This document shows positions 38,746 to 48,144 of a DNA stretch of 64,000 nt, one piece after another. Below the pieces are notes generated by a model, which worked only from the letters and a program-made list of their open reading frames with translations, was not told the DNA's origin and searched no databases. The stretch comes from Bosea sp. 124 (GTDB taxonomy: Bacteria; Pseudomonadota; Alphaproteobacteria; Rhizobiales; Beijerinckiaceae): positions 3,799,001-3,863,000 of the forward strand of contig NZ_PZZM01000001.1 in NCBI RefSeq assembly GCF_003046175.1, read 5' to 3'. The position numbers and the translations under genes were made by a program. Each line of letters starts with the position of its first letter. Position 1 is the stretch's first letter.

Positions 38746-40461
38746 ATGACCAAGCACTCTGACGGCAAGTCTTGCGGCAAGTCTCGCGGCAATTCGACAC
38801 TCGCGCTCCCGATGCCTGCCATCCATCGCCGCGACATGCTCGCGCTCGGTGCCGGCGGCCTGCTCGCGGCTTCGGGTTTCGGCGGCGCCCGTGCCCAGAC
38901 CAAGGCGGCCCCGCCGCCCCCCGCCAAGCCCACCGGCCAGGTCGTGGTCGGCCTGTCGCAGGAGCCGACCGCCTTCAATCCGCTGATGCCCGGCATCGAG
39001 GTCGACGAGACCGTCTGGATGCAGATCTTCAACACGATGTGGCTGGCGCAGCCCGACGGCTCGCTCGTGCCTGACCTCGCCGTCGAAATTCCCAGCGAGG
39101 CCAATGGCGGCATCTCCGAGGGCGGCCTCGCCTGGAAGGTGAAGCTGCGCGAGGGCGTGACCTGGCATGATGGCGCCCCCTTCACCGCCGAGGACGTCAA
39201 ATACACGCTCGAGTTGATCAATGCGCCGGGCTTCAAGGCGCGCACGCGCGTCGGCCACTCGCTCGTCAAGGACATCAAGGTCACGGGCCCGCTGGAAATC
39301 TCCTGGCGGATGGAGAAGGCCTACGCACCCTATCTCGCGCTGCTCTCCAACACCTTCATCGTGCCCAAGCACCTGCTCGAGAAGGCGGCCGATCCGAACA
39401 CCGCGCCCTATAACGCCGCTCCGGTCGGCACAGGCCCGTTCAAATGGGGCACGCGCACGCCGGGCGACAACATCCAGCTCGTCGCGAACGAAAAGTATCA
39501 CGGCAAGGGCCCCTATCTGGAGCGCGCCGTCCTGAAATACGTGCCCGACCAGACCGCGCTCTACGCCCAGTTCCGGACCGGGCAGGTGGACCTGATCATC
39601 GGCACCGGCATCCCGGCGAATTTCTATGCCGAGGCGGTCAAGCTGCCGGGGCGCAAAGTCATGAAGATCCCGAGCGCTTCGCTCGAAATCCTTATGCCGA
39701 ACCTCGAGAACCCCGTGCTGAAGGACAAGGCCGTCCGCAAGGCGCTCTACGCTTCGATCAACAAGCAGGCGATCATCGACATCATCTATTACGGCCTGCA
39801 CACCCCGACCGAATCCTTCGCGCCGCAGGAATCCTGGGCCTACAACCCCAACCTGCCGAAGCAGAGCTACGATCTCGCTCTCGCCAACAAGATCCTCGAC
39901 GATGCCGGCTGGAAGCGTTCGGGCTCGGGCACGCGCATGAAGGACGGGGTGCCGCTGACCTTCGCCGTCTCGACCACGACAGGCGCGGCGCTGCGCGAGC
40001 AGGCCCAGCAGCTGATGATGCAGGACTGGCAGCAGATCGGCGTCAAGATGACGATCAACAATATGCCGGCCGCGGTGATCTGGGGCGACTTCTACACCCG
40101 CTCGAAATTCGACTCGCTGCTCGTCGGCACCGCCTTCCGCACCGTGATTGATCCCGATCCGGCGCATCGCTTCGGTTCGGACGCGATCCCGGCGAAGAAC
40201 GGCAACGGCGCCAACCAGATGCAGTGGCAGAACGCCGAGGCTGACGCGCTGATGAAGGATGGCCAGACCACTTTCGACCAGGCGAAGCGCAAGGCGATCT
40301 ACGTCAAGCTCCAGGAACTTGTCCGGGAGGAGCTGCCGATCCTGCCGATCTACCAGTACGCTCCGGTCGAGGGCTACAAGGAGGGGCTGATTGGCTTCGA
40401 GCCCAACGTCAATGCTCGCCAGAATACCTGGAACATGGGCGTCTGGTACTGGGCGCGCTGA
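38746..40461 (+). CDS. ABC transporter binding protein, family 5 (peptide type)
   Basis: A 571-residue extracytoplasmic solute-binding protein. A twin-arginine-type signal is likely: HRRDMLALGAGG at residues 27-38 and a hydrophobic stretch ending GGARA. Family signatures VVGLSQEPTAFNPLM, VTWHDGAPFTAEDVKYTLE and GTGPFKW are clear. GAGGGG lies before the ATG; a second ATG at 38812 would still keep the Tat motif. Its two permeases follow, but no ATPase. Confidence 0.92.
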   Translation: MTKHSDGKSCGKSRGNSTLALPMPAIHRRDMLALGAGGLLAASGFGGARAQTKAAPPPPAKPTGQVVVGLSQEPTAFNPLMPGIEVDETVWMQIFNTMWLAQPDGSLVPDLAVEIPSEANGGISEGGLAWKVKLREGVTWHDGAPFTAEDVKYTLELINAPGFKARTRVGHSLVKDIKVTGPLEISWRMEKAYAPYLALLSNTFIVPKHLLEKAADPNTAPYNAAPVGTGPFKWGTRTPGDNIQLVANEKYHGKGPYLERAVLKYVPDQTALYAQFRTGQVDLIIGTGIPANFYAEAVKLPGRKVMKIPSASLEILMPNLENPVLKDKAVRKALYASINKQAIIDIIYYGLHTPTESFAPQESWAYNPNLPKQSYDLALANKILDDAGWKRSGSGTRMKDGVPLTFAVSTTTGAALREQAQQLMMQDWQQIGVKMTINNMPAAVIWGDFYTRSKFDSLLVGTAFRTVIDPDPAHRFGSDAIPAKNGNGANQMQWQNAEADALMKDGQTTFDQAKRKAIYVKLQELVREELPILPIYQYAPVEGYKEGLIGFEPNVNARQNTWNMGVWYWAR

Positions 40462-40527
40462 GCCGATGACGCGCTCCGTCCGGGTGACCGCGCCTAAGCC
40501 TCGTCTCGAAACGAGCTCGTATCCGAC

Positions 40528-41484
40528 ATGAGCTCCTTTCTCCTGCAAAGGCTGATGCAGGCCTTGCTGCTGCTGCTCATCGTTTCGATGATCGGCTTCG
40601 CAATCCTTCATCTGGCGCCCGGCGGGCCGATGTCGCAATTCGCGGCCGGCGGCGACATGACCCAGGCCGATCTCGACCGCATCGCGGAACAGCTCGGCCT
40701 GAACCGGCCGCTGCCCGTCCAGTATGCCGAATGGCTCTGGCGAATGCTGAGCGGCGACTGGGGCAATTCCTATCGCGACCAGCAGCCGGTTCTGCACATC
40801 ATCGCCGGCCATCTCGGGCCGACGCTGGAACTGATGCTGACCTCGACGCTGCTCGCCATGCTGCTCGGCGCCTGGATCGGCATCATCGGGGCGGTGAACC
40901 GCTATTCGCTGTTCGACGGGATCGCGACGATCGGCACCATGATCGCGCTCTCGATCCCGACCTTCTGGTTCGGGCTCGTGGTGATCTATGTCTTTTCAGT
41001 CGGGCTCGGCTGGCTGCCTTCGGGCAACCGCTTCACCATCGGTGACGGTTCCTTCCTGAACCGGCTGCACCATCTGATCGGGCCCTGCATCGTGCTGGCG
41101 TTGGTCTCGACAGCGGTCTGGAGCCGCTACATGCGCTCCTCGATGCTCGACGTGATCAACCAGGATTTCGTCCGCACCGCCCGCGCCAAGGGCGTGCCGG
41201 AGCGGCGCATTCTGATGACGCATGTGCTGCGCAACGCGCTCCTGCCGATGATCACCATCACCGGGCTGCATGTGCCCTCGCTGCTCTCGGGGGCGCTCGT
41301 CACCGAGACGGTGTTCACTTGGCCCGGCATGGGCCGGCTTTTCCTCGATTCGATCAGCTATCGCGACTACCCCGTCGTGATGGGCATCCTGATGTTCACC
41401 GCCGTGATGGTGCTGCTCGGCAGCCTGCTTGCGGACCTGCTCTATGGCGTCGCCGACCCACGCATCGCCAGGAGTGGCCGATGA
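40528..41484 (+). CDS. ABC transporter permease, DppB/OppB type
   Basis: A 318-residue permease, normal for the family. The N-terminal helix LLQRLMQALLLLLIVSMIGF and the loop FVRTARAKGVPERRILMTHV are standard. It overlaps the next permease gene by ATGA. Partner of the binding protein at 38746. Confidence 0.93.
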   Translation: MSSFLLQRLMQALLLLLIVSMIGFAILHLAPGGPMSQFAAGGDMTQADLDRIAEQLGLNRPLPVQYAEWLWRMLSGDWGNSYRDQQPVLHIIAGHLGPTLELMLTSTLLAMLLGAWIGIIGAVNRYSLFDGIATIGTMIALSIPTFWFGLVVIYVFSVGLGWLPSGNRFTIGDGSFLNRLHHLIGPCIVLALVSTAVWSRYMRSSMLDVINQDFVRTARAKGVPERRILMTHVLRNALLPMITITGLHVPSLLSGALVTETVFTWPGMGRLFLDSISYRDYPVVMGILMFTAVMVLLGSLLADLLYGVADPRIARSGR

Positions 41485-42371
41485 GCCTCGATCCGACCGT
41501 CGACGCCGTGCCGGTTCGCGAGGATGGCTTCTGGAACGGGCGCGCGATGCGCCGTTTCCGGCGGCACAAGCTCGCGGTCTTCGGTGCGATCGTGATCGTG
41601 CTGATGACGCTGGCCTGTGCCATCGGGCCGCTGCTTCTGCCCTATAGCGACACCTTCATCGACATCCGCCAGCGCTTCGCGCCCCCCTTCGGTGGACCCC
41701 ATGTCCTTGGCACGGACCCGCTTGGGCGCGACATCCTTGCGCGGCTTTTGATGGCCGGCCGGATTTCGCTCTCGGTCGGCTTCTGCGCGATGGTGCTGTC
41801 GATGGGCATCGGCATCATGGTCGGGCTCGCAGCCGGCTTCTACGAGGGCGTGATCGGGGCGGCGCTGATGCGCTTCGTCGATGCGATGCTGTGCTTTCCC
41901 TCGATCTTCCTCCTGCTGGCGATCTCGGCGCTGATCTCGCCCTCGGTGCCCTCGATCGTGATGCTGATCGCGATGACCTCCTGGATGGAGGTGGCCCGTG
42001 TCGTTGAGGCGCAGATTCGCTCGCTCAGGACGCGCGAGTTCGCGCAGGCCGCCGTCGCAATGGGGTCGAGCAACCTGCGCATCATGATGCGCGAGCTTTT
42101 GCCCAACGCGATCGCGCCCATCGTGGTCGCAGCCACGCTCAATGTCGCTCATGCGATCCTGGCCGAAAGCTACATCTCCTTCCTCGGTTACGGCATCCAG
42201 CCGCCGACGCCGAGCTGGGGCAACATGCTGGAGAACGCGCAAAGTTATCTCACCAGCGCACCCTGGCTCGCGATCATCCCAGGCGCGGCGATCACGCTGG
42301 CGGTGACGAGCTTCAACTTCGTCGGCGACGGGCTGCGCGATGCGCTCGACCCGCGCATGGACCTGCCGTGA
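41481..42371 (+). CDS. ABC transporter permease, DppC/OppC type
   Basis: A 296-residue permease with the OppC N-terminal helix (RRHKLAVFGAIVIVLMTLAC), GTDPLGRDILARLLMAGRIS and the loop FAQAAVAMGSSNLRIMMREL. Its stop overlaps the GTG of the MOSC gene. No ATPase gene follows, unlike most such operons. Confidence 0.93.
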   Translation: MSLDPTVDAVPVREDGFWNGRAMRRFRRHKLAVFGAIVIVLMTLACAIGPLLLPYSDTFIDIRQRFAPPFGGPHVLGTDPLGRDILARLLMAGRISLSVGFCAMVLSMGIGIMVGLAAGFYEGVIGAALMRFVDAMLCFPSIFLLLAISALISPSVPSIVMLIAMTSWMEVARVVEAQIRSLRTREFAQAAVAMGSSNLRIMMRELLPNAIAPIVVAATLNVAHAILAESYISFLGYGIQPPTPSWGNMLENAQSYLTSAPWLAIIPGAAITLAVTSFNFVGDGLRDALDPRMDLP

Positions 42372-43099
42372 CCGAGCCTGCCGTGACGGGTTCCGTTTCG
42401 GCGCTCTGGCGCTATCCGGTCAGCTCGATGGGTGGCGAGCGGCTGGGGCGGGCGCCGATCACGGGCGCCGGCTTGGAAGGCGACCGGATCTGGGGCCTGC
42501 TCGATGCGGACAATGAGCGCATCGCCTCGCCCGGGCGCGAGAAGCACTTCATCCAGGTCCCGAGGGGCCATGCCCGGTTCACCGGCGACGGCGTCGCAAT
42601 TTCGGCGGACGGCTTACATTGGGCTCGGCCGGACGACGCGGCTGCGCTGGCGGCGCTGTCGAATCTCTTCGGCTTCATGCCGGTGCTGAAACCCTTCGTG
42701 CCGTTCGGCGGCGAGGGCTTCCGGCCGCGTTACGAGCATGCGCCGATCCATCTCATCACCACGGCGGGGATGCGCAGTCTGGAACGCGACATGCCGGGCA
42801 GCGTCATCGACGAACGCCGCTTTCGCCCCAATATCGTCGTCGACTGGCCCGACGGGCCGGAGGCGATGCCGGAGCAGGGCTGGATCGGCCGTGAGATCCG
42901 GATCGGCGAGGTGGTGCTGCGAGGCCGAGAACCCTGCGGCCGCTGCGGCTTCATCACGCTCGAGCAGGACGGCCTGCCGCTCGACGTCGAATTACTGCGG
43001 ACGGTGGTGAAGCGCTACGGGCGCCATTTCGGCATCTATTGCGACGTGCTGTCGGCCGGCGAGATCAGGTCAGGCGACGCGGTCGGCGTCGCCGGCTGA
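42368..43099 (+). CDS. MOSC-domain protein
   Basis: A 243-residue protein with an N-terminal MOSC beta-barrel segment (SALWRYPVSSMGGERL, GDRIWGLLDADN) and the C-terminal MOSC core carrying REPCGRCGFITLEQDG. MOSC proteins bind or transfer sulfur on the molybdenum cofactor and include N-hydroxylated-compound reductases (YcbX/mARC). The conserved cysteine is in the CGRC motif. It starts with GTG overlapping the permease stop, so it is translated with the importer; a reductive step on an imported N-oxygenated compound is possible but speculative. Confidence 0.85.
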   Translation: MTEPAVTGSVSALWRYPVSSMGGERLGRAPITGAGLEGDRIWGLLDADNERIASPGREKHFIQVPRGHARFTGDGVAISADGLHWARPDDAAALAALSNLFGFMPVLKPFVPFGGEGFRPRYEHAPIHLITTAGMRSLERDMPGSVIDERRFRPNIVVDWPDGPEAMPEQGWIGREIRIGEVVLRGREPCGRCGFITLEQDGLPLDVELLRTVVKRYGRHFGIYCDVLSAGEIRSGDAVGVAG

Positions 43100-43105
43100 A
43101 CGGCT

Positions 43106-45088
43106 CTACTCCGCCGCCTGCAAGATCTCCGGGACCTGCGGATAGTCGCGCCGGACCGCTGCGAAGGCGGTTGGGACATCGCCTTCGTTGGCTGTGTCGC
43201 GGATCGCGGCGAAGACCTTGGTCTTGACGAAAAAGCGCCAATGGACCGGCAGAGCCGCGAGCAGACGCGTCAGCGCGTCGTAGTTGCGCACATGCCAGAC
43301 GCTCTCAAAGGCGTCGCGCTCGGGACCGAAATGAAAATGCGTGTCATGAGCGCGCGCCTTCAGCGCGGCCCTGCGCGCCTGGGTCGCGACTTCGTTGACG
43401 GCGCCCTCGCGGATGACGACACCATAAAGCGAGGCCGCCTTCTCTACGCCGACATAGCCGCGCTCGACATCGAGCAGCACGCGCTCCGGCTCGCGATCAA
43501 GTGGCGAATCGCGGCCGCCGCCGCCCGGCGAATGGATGTGGATGATGTCGCCGGGCTCGGCGATGGCGATGTCGATGTTGCCCAGCACCCGTTCGTTGGC
43601 GGCGCCCGGATTGATGATGAAGTTCGAGGTCTCGGCCGAAAGCCCGCCAAGCGTGCCCCAGGGCCGGAAATGCGAGCGGTCCCGGTTGCGCACTGTGATG
43701 CGCGAGTTCGGCGCGAAGACCTTGAACTCCATCACGGTGGCGAGCCCGCCGCGCCAGCGCCCGGCGCCACCGGAGTCCGGCAGGAGCCCGTAGCGCACGA
43801 ACTGGATCGGCACCTCGGTCTCGGTGATTTCGATCGGTGTATTCTTGAGGTAGGCCGCATCGGCGCCGGAGCCGTTGGGGCCGTCGCGATGCGGCATGCC
43901 GCCGCCGCCGCCGACCACAGGGTTGATCGCTGCGATGACGCTGCGATGGGTGCGCTCGTCGGTCGTCATCACATTGACGATCGAGCTGGAGCCGGCAGGC
44001 GCTGCGGGCATGCGCTCGGGGATCGCGAGGCTGAAGGCTCCGAAGATCAGGCTGCGCAGCCTTGCGCAGGTCAGGCTGCGCATCCCGACTGCGGCCGGGA
44101 AGGACGGGTTCAGCACCGTGCCTTCCGGCGCGATGCAGGTGAAAGGCCGGGTCAGGCCGGAGTTCAGCAGAAGCTGGGGGTTCAGCGTGTAGAGGACATA
44201 ATAGACGCCGACGAGCAGCAGCGTGTGGCGCGGGTCGGAGCCGGTCGGCACGTTGAGCGAGGAACCGAGCTGCGGGTCGGAGCCGGTGAAATCGAGGATC
44301 GCCTCGTCGCCCTTGATCGTCAGCGTCAGCTTGAGGCGGCAGGGATTGCCGTCGACCCCGTCTTCGTCGGCATAGTCGGCGAAGACGTATTCGCCGTCGG
44401 GCATCGAGCGCAGGATCTCGCGGGCCTGATGCTCAGCATAGTCCATCAGGCCGTCGAGGCCGTCCATGAAGCCCTTGGCGCCGAACTTTTTGACCATCGC
44501 CAGAATCTTGCGTTCGCCGGTGTTGAGCGCGCCGGCCAGCGCCTTGAGGTCGCCCATGTTGAGATGAGGCTTGCGGACGTTCATCGACATGATCGCCAGC
44601 ACCTTCTCGTCGAAGGCGCCGTCGCGCATCAGTGTCATCGGCGGGAAGCGGATGCCCTCCTGATGGATCTCGGTCAGCGAGCGCGACAGGCTGGCGGGCA
44701 CGGCGCCGCCCATGTCGGTGTTGTGGACGTGGCCGCCGACGAAGCAGACGATCTCGCCCTCGTGGAAGATTGGCTTCCACAGATGCGTGTCGGGCGCGTG
44801 GGTCGCGAGATAACCGCTATAGGGGTCGTTGGTGAAGGCGATGTCGCCCGGCCTATACTCCTCGACGAGGTCGATGGCGCGATTGTAGTTCATGCCTGGA
44901 TACCAGGTCGCGCCCAGATCCATCGGCACAGCGACGACACGGCCGGTCCTGTCCATCACCATCACAGTGAAGTCCTCGGTCTCCTTGACGAAGGTCGAGT
45001 GCGCCGTGCGGTAGAGCGTGTAGGCCATGCTCTCGGCCGCGGCCCGGCAATGGTTCGCCAGAACCTGCAATGTGACCTTGCCGACCAT
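43106..45088 (-). CDS. hyuB: Hydantoinase/oxoprolinase subunit B
   Basis: A 660-residue protein of the HyuB / 5-oxoprolinase C-terminal family. LQVLANHCRAAAESMAYTLY, FTNDPYSGYLATHAPDTHLW, FVGGHVHNTDMGGAVP and VVGGGGGMPHRDGPNGSGAD are diagnostic. With HyuA it hydrolyses cyclic amides such as hydantoins, N-methylhydantoin or 5-oxoproline with ATP. It is two bases downstream of hyuA. The C-terminal hundred residues extend past the common core. Confidence 0.93.
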   Translation of the reverse strand: MVGKVTLQVLANHCRAAAESMAYTLYRTAHSTFVKETEDFTVMVMDRTGRVVAVPMDLGATWYPGMNYNRAIDLVEEYRPGDIAFTNDPYSGYLATHAPDTHLWKPIFHEGEIVCFVGGHVHNTDMGGAVPASLSRSLTEIHQEGIRFPPMTLMRDGAFDEKVLAIMSMNVRKPHLNMGDLKALAGALNTGERKILAMVKKFGAKGFMDGLDGLMDYAEHQAREILRSMPDGEYVFADYADEDGVDGNPCRLKLTLTIKGDEAILDFTGSDPQLGSSLNVPTGSDPRHTLLLVGVYYVLYTLNPQLLLNSGLTRPFTCIAPEGTVLNPSFPAAVGMRSLTCARLRSLIFGAFSLAIPERMPAAPAGSSSIVNVMTTDERTHRSVIAAINPVVGGGGGMPHRDGPNGSGADAAYLKNTPIEITETEVPIQFVRYGLLPDSGGAGRWRGGLATVMEFKVFAPNSRITVRNRDRSHFRPWGTLGGLSAETSNFIINPGAANERVLGNIDIAIAEPGDIIHIHSPGGGGRDSPLDREPERVLLDVERGYVGVEKAASLYGVVIREGAVNEVATQARRAALKARAHDTHFHFGPERDAFESVWHVRNYDALTRLLAALPVHWRFFVKTKVFAAIRDTANEGDVPTAFAAVRRDYPQVPEILQAAE

Positions 45089-45090
45089 GC

Positions 45091-47142
45091 TCAGGCCTCC
45101 GAACGCAGGATGAGGTGAAGGTTGAGCCAGGCATCGACCTCGGCCCCAAACCCTTCCGGGATGCAGACGGTGGTGTCCTGTTGGGCGACCACGGCAGGGC
45201 CTTCGAAGCGATGACCGTTGCGCAGGGCGTCGCGGTGATAGAGCGCGACCTCGCGCTTCGCTCCGTCGAGCCAGACCTCGATCATCCGCTCTGGCGTCGC
45301 CGTGGCTGTCACCGCTTCGGCTGCGGGCGCGAGGTCCGGGCGCGGGGTGGCACCGCTGACGACGAGGCGCAAGTTTACGATCTGGACTTCGGCGGCGACG
45401 TCATTGAAGTCGTAGATCGCCAGATGCTGGCGGTGGAACGCCTCGGTGATGGTGGAAAGGTCGCCATCCACCAGCCAGCCTTCGGACAGCGGCACCTCGA
45501 TCTCGAAGGACTGGCCGTGATAGCGCATGTCGGCAGTCAGGGTCTCTACCACAGGCCCAGCGAAGCGCTGATCGTCCCTGATCCAGGCCAGCCCGTCCGT
45601 CTTCAGCCGCGCCAGCGCGTTGCGCAGGACGGGTAGGGACTCCGGCACGGCAGCGGCGAAGACGGTCTGGATGAAGTCGCCCTTCACATTGGCGATCAAA
45701 CCGCCGAGCGCGCTGACCACGCCGGGGCGGTGCGGCACCAGCACGCGCGGGATGCCGAGTTCGCGCGCCAGGAAGCAGCCGAGCATCGGGCCGGCGCCGC
45801 CGAAGGGCATCAGGGTGAAATCGCGCAGGTCGACGCCATAGCGCGCGACCAGCTTGTTGACCTCGACGAACATCTCGGAGACCGCGACCGCGATAATCGC
45901 CTCGGCGGTGGCCTGCGGGGCGAGGTCGAGTCTGGCTGCGAGTTCGCCGATCACGGCGTCGGCGCGGGCGCGGTCCATGCCGATCTGGTTGTAGGCCAGC
46001 GGCGTATGGCCGAGGAAGCCGCTGGCCGCCATTGCGTCGGTGACGGTGGCGCGCGTGCCGCCGCGTCCGTAGCAGGCGGGTCCCGGCGTGGAGCCCGCGC
46101 TTTCCGGGCCGACCTTGAGCACGCCGAAAGCATCGGCCCATGCAATCGAGCCGCCGCCGCTGCCGATCGAGGTCACCGAGACCGAGGGCAGGAAGAGCGG
46201 GAAGTCGCCGACGACCTCGCCGGTGCCGAATTGCGGCTGGCCGTCAATGATCAAGGCGAGATCGGCGCTGGTGCCGCCGATATCGAGCGTCAGGATGTTG
46301 CCGACGCCAGCCTGTTCCGCCAGCCAGGCGGCGCCGATGACGCCGGAGGCCGTGCCCGAAAGCAGCATGTTGACGCAGGCGCGCTTGCCCGTCTGCGCGT
46401 TCATCACGCCGCCATTCGACTTGGTCAGCATCGGCCCGGCCGGGACGCCGCGCGAGGCCAGCGCGCCTTCCAGAGCGGTCAGGTAACCTGCGACGCGGGG
46501 ATGGACGTAGCCGTTCAGGATGGCGGTGGTGGTGCGCTCATATTCGCGGATGACCGGCCACACCTCGCTGGTGGTGAAGACGAAGAGCTCCGGTGCCATC
46601 TCCGCGATCAGGGCCCTGGCCTGCGCCTCATGCGTGCCGTTGCGGTAGGCATGCAGGAAGGAAACGATGACACCGTCTACGCCCTTGCCGCGGATGGCCT
46701 CGACGATGGCCGCCAATCCCTCGATGTCGAGCGGTTCGGCGATCTCGCCGCTGGAGAGTTGCCGCTGCCGCACGCCATAGATGCGGTCGCGCGGAATAAG
46801 CTGCTCGGGTCTGGCGCAAAACAGCGAATACATCTCGGGCATGCGCAGGCGCGCCAGCTCGATGACGTCCTCGAAGCCGGCCGTGGTGATCAGCGCGAGC
46901 CGGCTGCCCTTGCGCTGGATGATCGTGTTGATGCCGACAGTGGTGCCGTGGACGAAGGAGGCGACCTCCTCCGGCGCGACGCCGTGGCGCTCATGCAGCA
47001 GGCCCAGCCCGTCGAGCAGTTCCTTGCCCGGCTCGTCCGGCGTGGTCAGGACTTTGATGGTCTCGAAGCGGTTGGTCCCGGTCTCCAGGGCGCAGAAGTC
47101 GATGAAGGTGCCGCCGATGTCGACGCCGATACGCCAGCTCAT
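45091..47142 (-). CDS. hyuA: Hydantoinase/oxoprolinase subunit A
   Basis: A 683-residue ASKHA-fold ATPase subunit. GVDIGGTFIDFCALE is the phosphate-1 motif at the N terminus; SFVHGTTVGINTIIQRKGSR, LTLDIGGTSADLALI and FGGAGPMLGCFLARELGI follow. It works with HyuB. The substrate (hydantoin, methylhydantoin or oxoproline) cannot be decided. A LysR gene follows upstream on the same strand, with a dyad between them. Confidence 0.94.
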   Translation of the reverse strand: MSWRIGVDIGGTFIDFCALETGTNRFETIKVLTTPDEPGKELLDGLGLLHERHGVAPEEVASFVHGTTVGINTIIQRKGSRLALITTAGFEDVIELARLRMPEMYSLFCARPEQLIPRDRIYGVRQRQLSSGEIAEPLDIEGLAAIVEAIRGKGVDGVIVSFLHAYRNGTHEAQARALIAEMAPELFVFTTSEVWPVIREYERTTTAILNGYVHPRVAGYLTALEGALASRGVPAGPMLTKSNGGVMNAQTGKRACVNMLLSGTASGVIGAAWLAEQAGVGNILTLDIGGTSADLALIIDGQPQFGTGEVVGDFPLFLPSVSVTSIGSGGGSIAWADAFGVLKVGPESAGSTPGPACYGRGGTRATVTDAMAASGFLGHTPLAYNQIGMDRARADAVIGELAARLDLAPQATAEAIIAVAVSEMFVEVNKLVARYGVDLRDFTLMPFGGAGPMLGCFLARELGIPRVLVPHRPGVVSALGGLIANVKGDFIQTVFAAAVPESLPVLRNALARLKTDGLAWIRDDQRFAGPVVETLTADMRYHGQSFEIEVPLSEGWLVDGDLSTITEAFHRQHLAIYDFNDVAAEVQIVNLRLVVSGATPRPDLAPAAEAVTATATPERMIEVWLDGAKREVALYHRDALRNGHRFEGPAVVAQQDTTVCIPEGFGAEVDAWLNLHLILRSEA

Positions 47143-47220
47143 GATCCGCCTGTGTGCGAGAGGTCGGTGCAGTGTCGGGGTTAGAGGCGGCTGGCGTCAA
47201 AGAGCAAAGCTCCCGGATCG

Positions 47221-47237
47221 CATAAGCCTCGCTTATG
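47221..47237. promoter_or_regulatory. LysR-type dyad in front of hyuA
   Basis: CATAAG-N5-CTTATG, identical in arms and spacing to the dyad at 30926-30942. It is about 80 bases before the hyuA start and overlaps the stop codon of the LysR gene. T-N11-A geometry as in LysR boxes. Confidence 0.6.
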
Positions 47238-48144
47238 GATTTGGCGTAACGGGCTGGTCGAGGCCGAGCTGCCGACAGGCCGTGCGCAGATGGGCGCGCA
47301 GCAGATCGTGGCTGCGCGAGAGTGGCCGGCGCGTGCTGGTCAGCAGGCAGAGCGGCAGCGAGACCTCCGGCAGGAAGGGCCGCGTCACCAGCCCCGGGAA
47401 GCTGTGCCAGGGCAGCAGGCCATCGACCACGGCGACGCCGAGCCCCTGCTGGACAAAGGCGAGCGCGATGATCGAGACGTCGATTTCCATCTCGGGCTGG
47501 AAAGCGATGCCTTCGCGCCCAAGCGCTGCGCGCAGCAACTGGCCGGGAAGGGAGGTGGCGCGGTAGGAGATCAGCGTCTCGCCCTCGAGGTCGGCAGCTG
47601 CGATCGCATCCTGCCCGGCCAGGCGATGGTTGGCGGGCAGTACGCAGACGATGCGCGTGCGGCCGATGATCTCGGTATCGATGCCGGGCACCGGCTCATC
47701 GGTCATGGCGATGCCGAGACCGGCCTGGCCGTCATCCAGCATGCTCATGACGATCTCGGCCGGCACGACATAGGACAGGATGCGCATGTCCGGATGGGCG
47801 GCGCGAAAATGGCGCAGGGCCTCGGGCACGAGGGAGAGCGATGGGGGCGCCGAGGCGGCGAGGCGCACGATGCCGGCCTTGCCGTGGCGCAGATCGCCGG
47901 CCCGGCGCCGCAGCGCCTCGAGATCGCCGAACAGACGCTCGACCTCGGGATAAAGGTCCTCGGCCTCCGGCGTCGGGATCAGCCGACCCTTGACCCGCAG
48001 GAACAGCTTGAAGCCCAGTTCGTCCTCGGTGTGCAGCAGGATCTGGCTGAGCGCCGGCTGCGACACGTTCAGCGCCTCGGCGGCGCTGGTCAGCGTGCCG
48101 CAGCGCATCACCATCCTGAAGACTTCGATCTGCCTCGCGCGCAT
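47233..48144 (-). CDS. LysR-family transcription regulator
   Basis: A 303-residue regulator: RQIEVFRMVMRCGTLTSAAE and LNVSQPALSQILLHTEDELG form the DNA-binding domain, then a periplasmic-binding-protein-like effector domain. The ATG at 48144 gives MRARQIEVF, the usual beginning; an ATG at 48180 would add 12 residues. It probably regulates hyuAB downstream and perhaps the divergent binding-protein gene. Confidence 0.9.
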   Translation of the reverse strand: MRARQIEVFRMVMRCGTLTSAAEALNVSQPALSQILLHTEDELGFKLFLRVKGRLIPTPEAEDLYPEVERLFGDLEALRRRAGDLRHGKAGIVRLAASAPPSLSLVPEALRHFRAAHPDMRILSYVVPAEIVMSMLDDGQAGLGIAMTDEPVPGIDTEIIGRTRIVCVLPANHRLAGQDAIAAADLEGETLISYRATSLPGQLLRAALGREGIAFQPEMEIDVSIIALAFVQQGLGVAVVDGLLPWHSFPGLVTRPFLPEVSLPLCLLTSTRRPLSRSHDLLRAHLRTACRQLGLDQPVTPNP

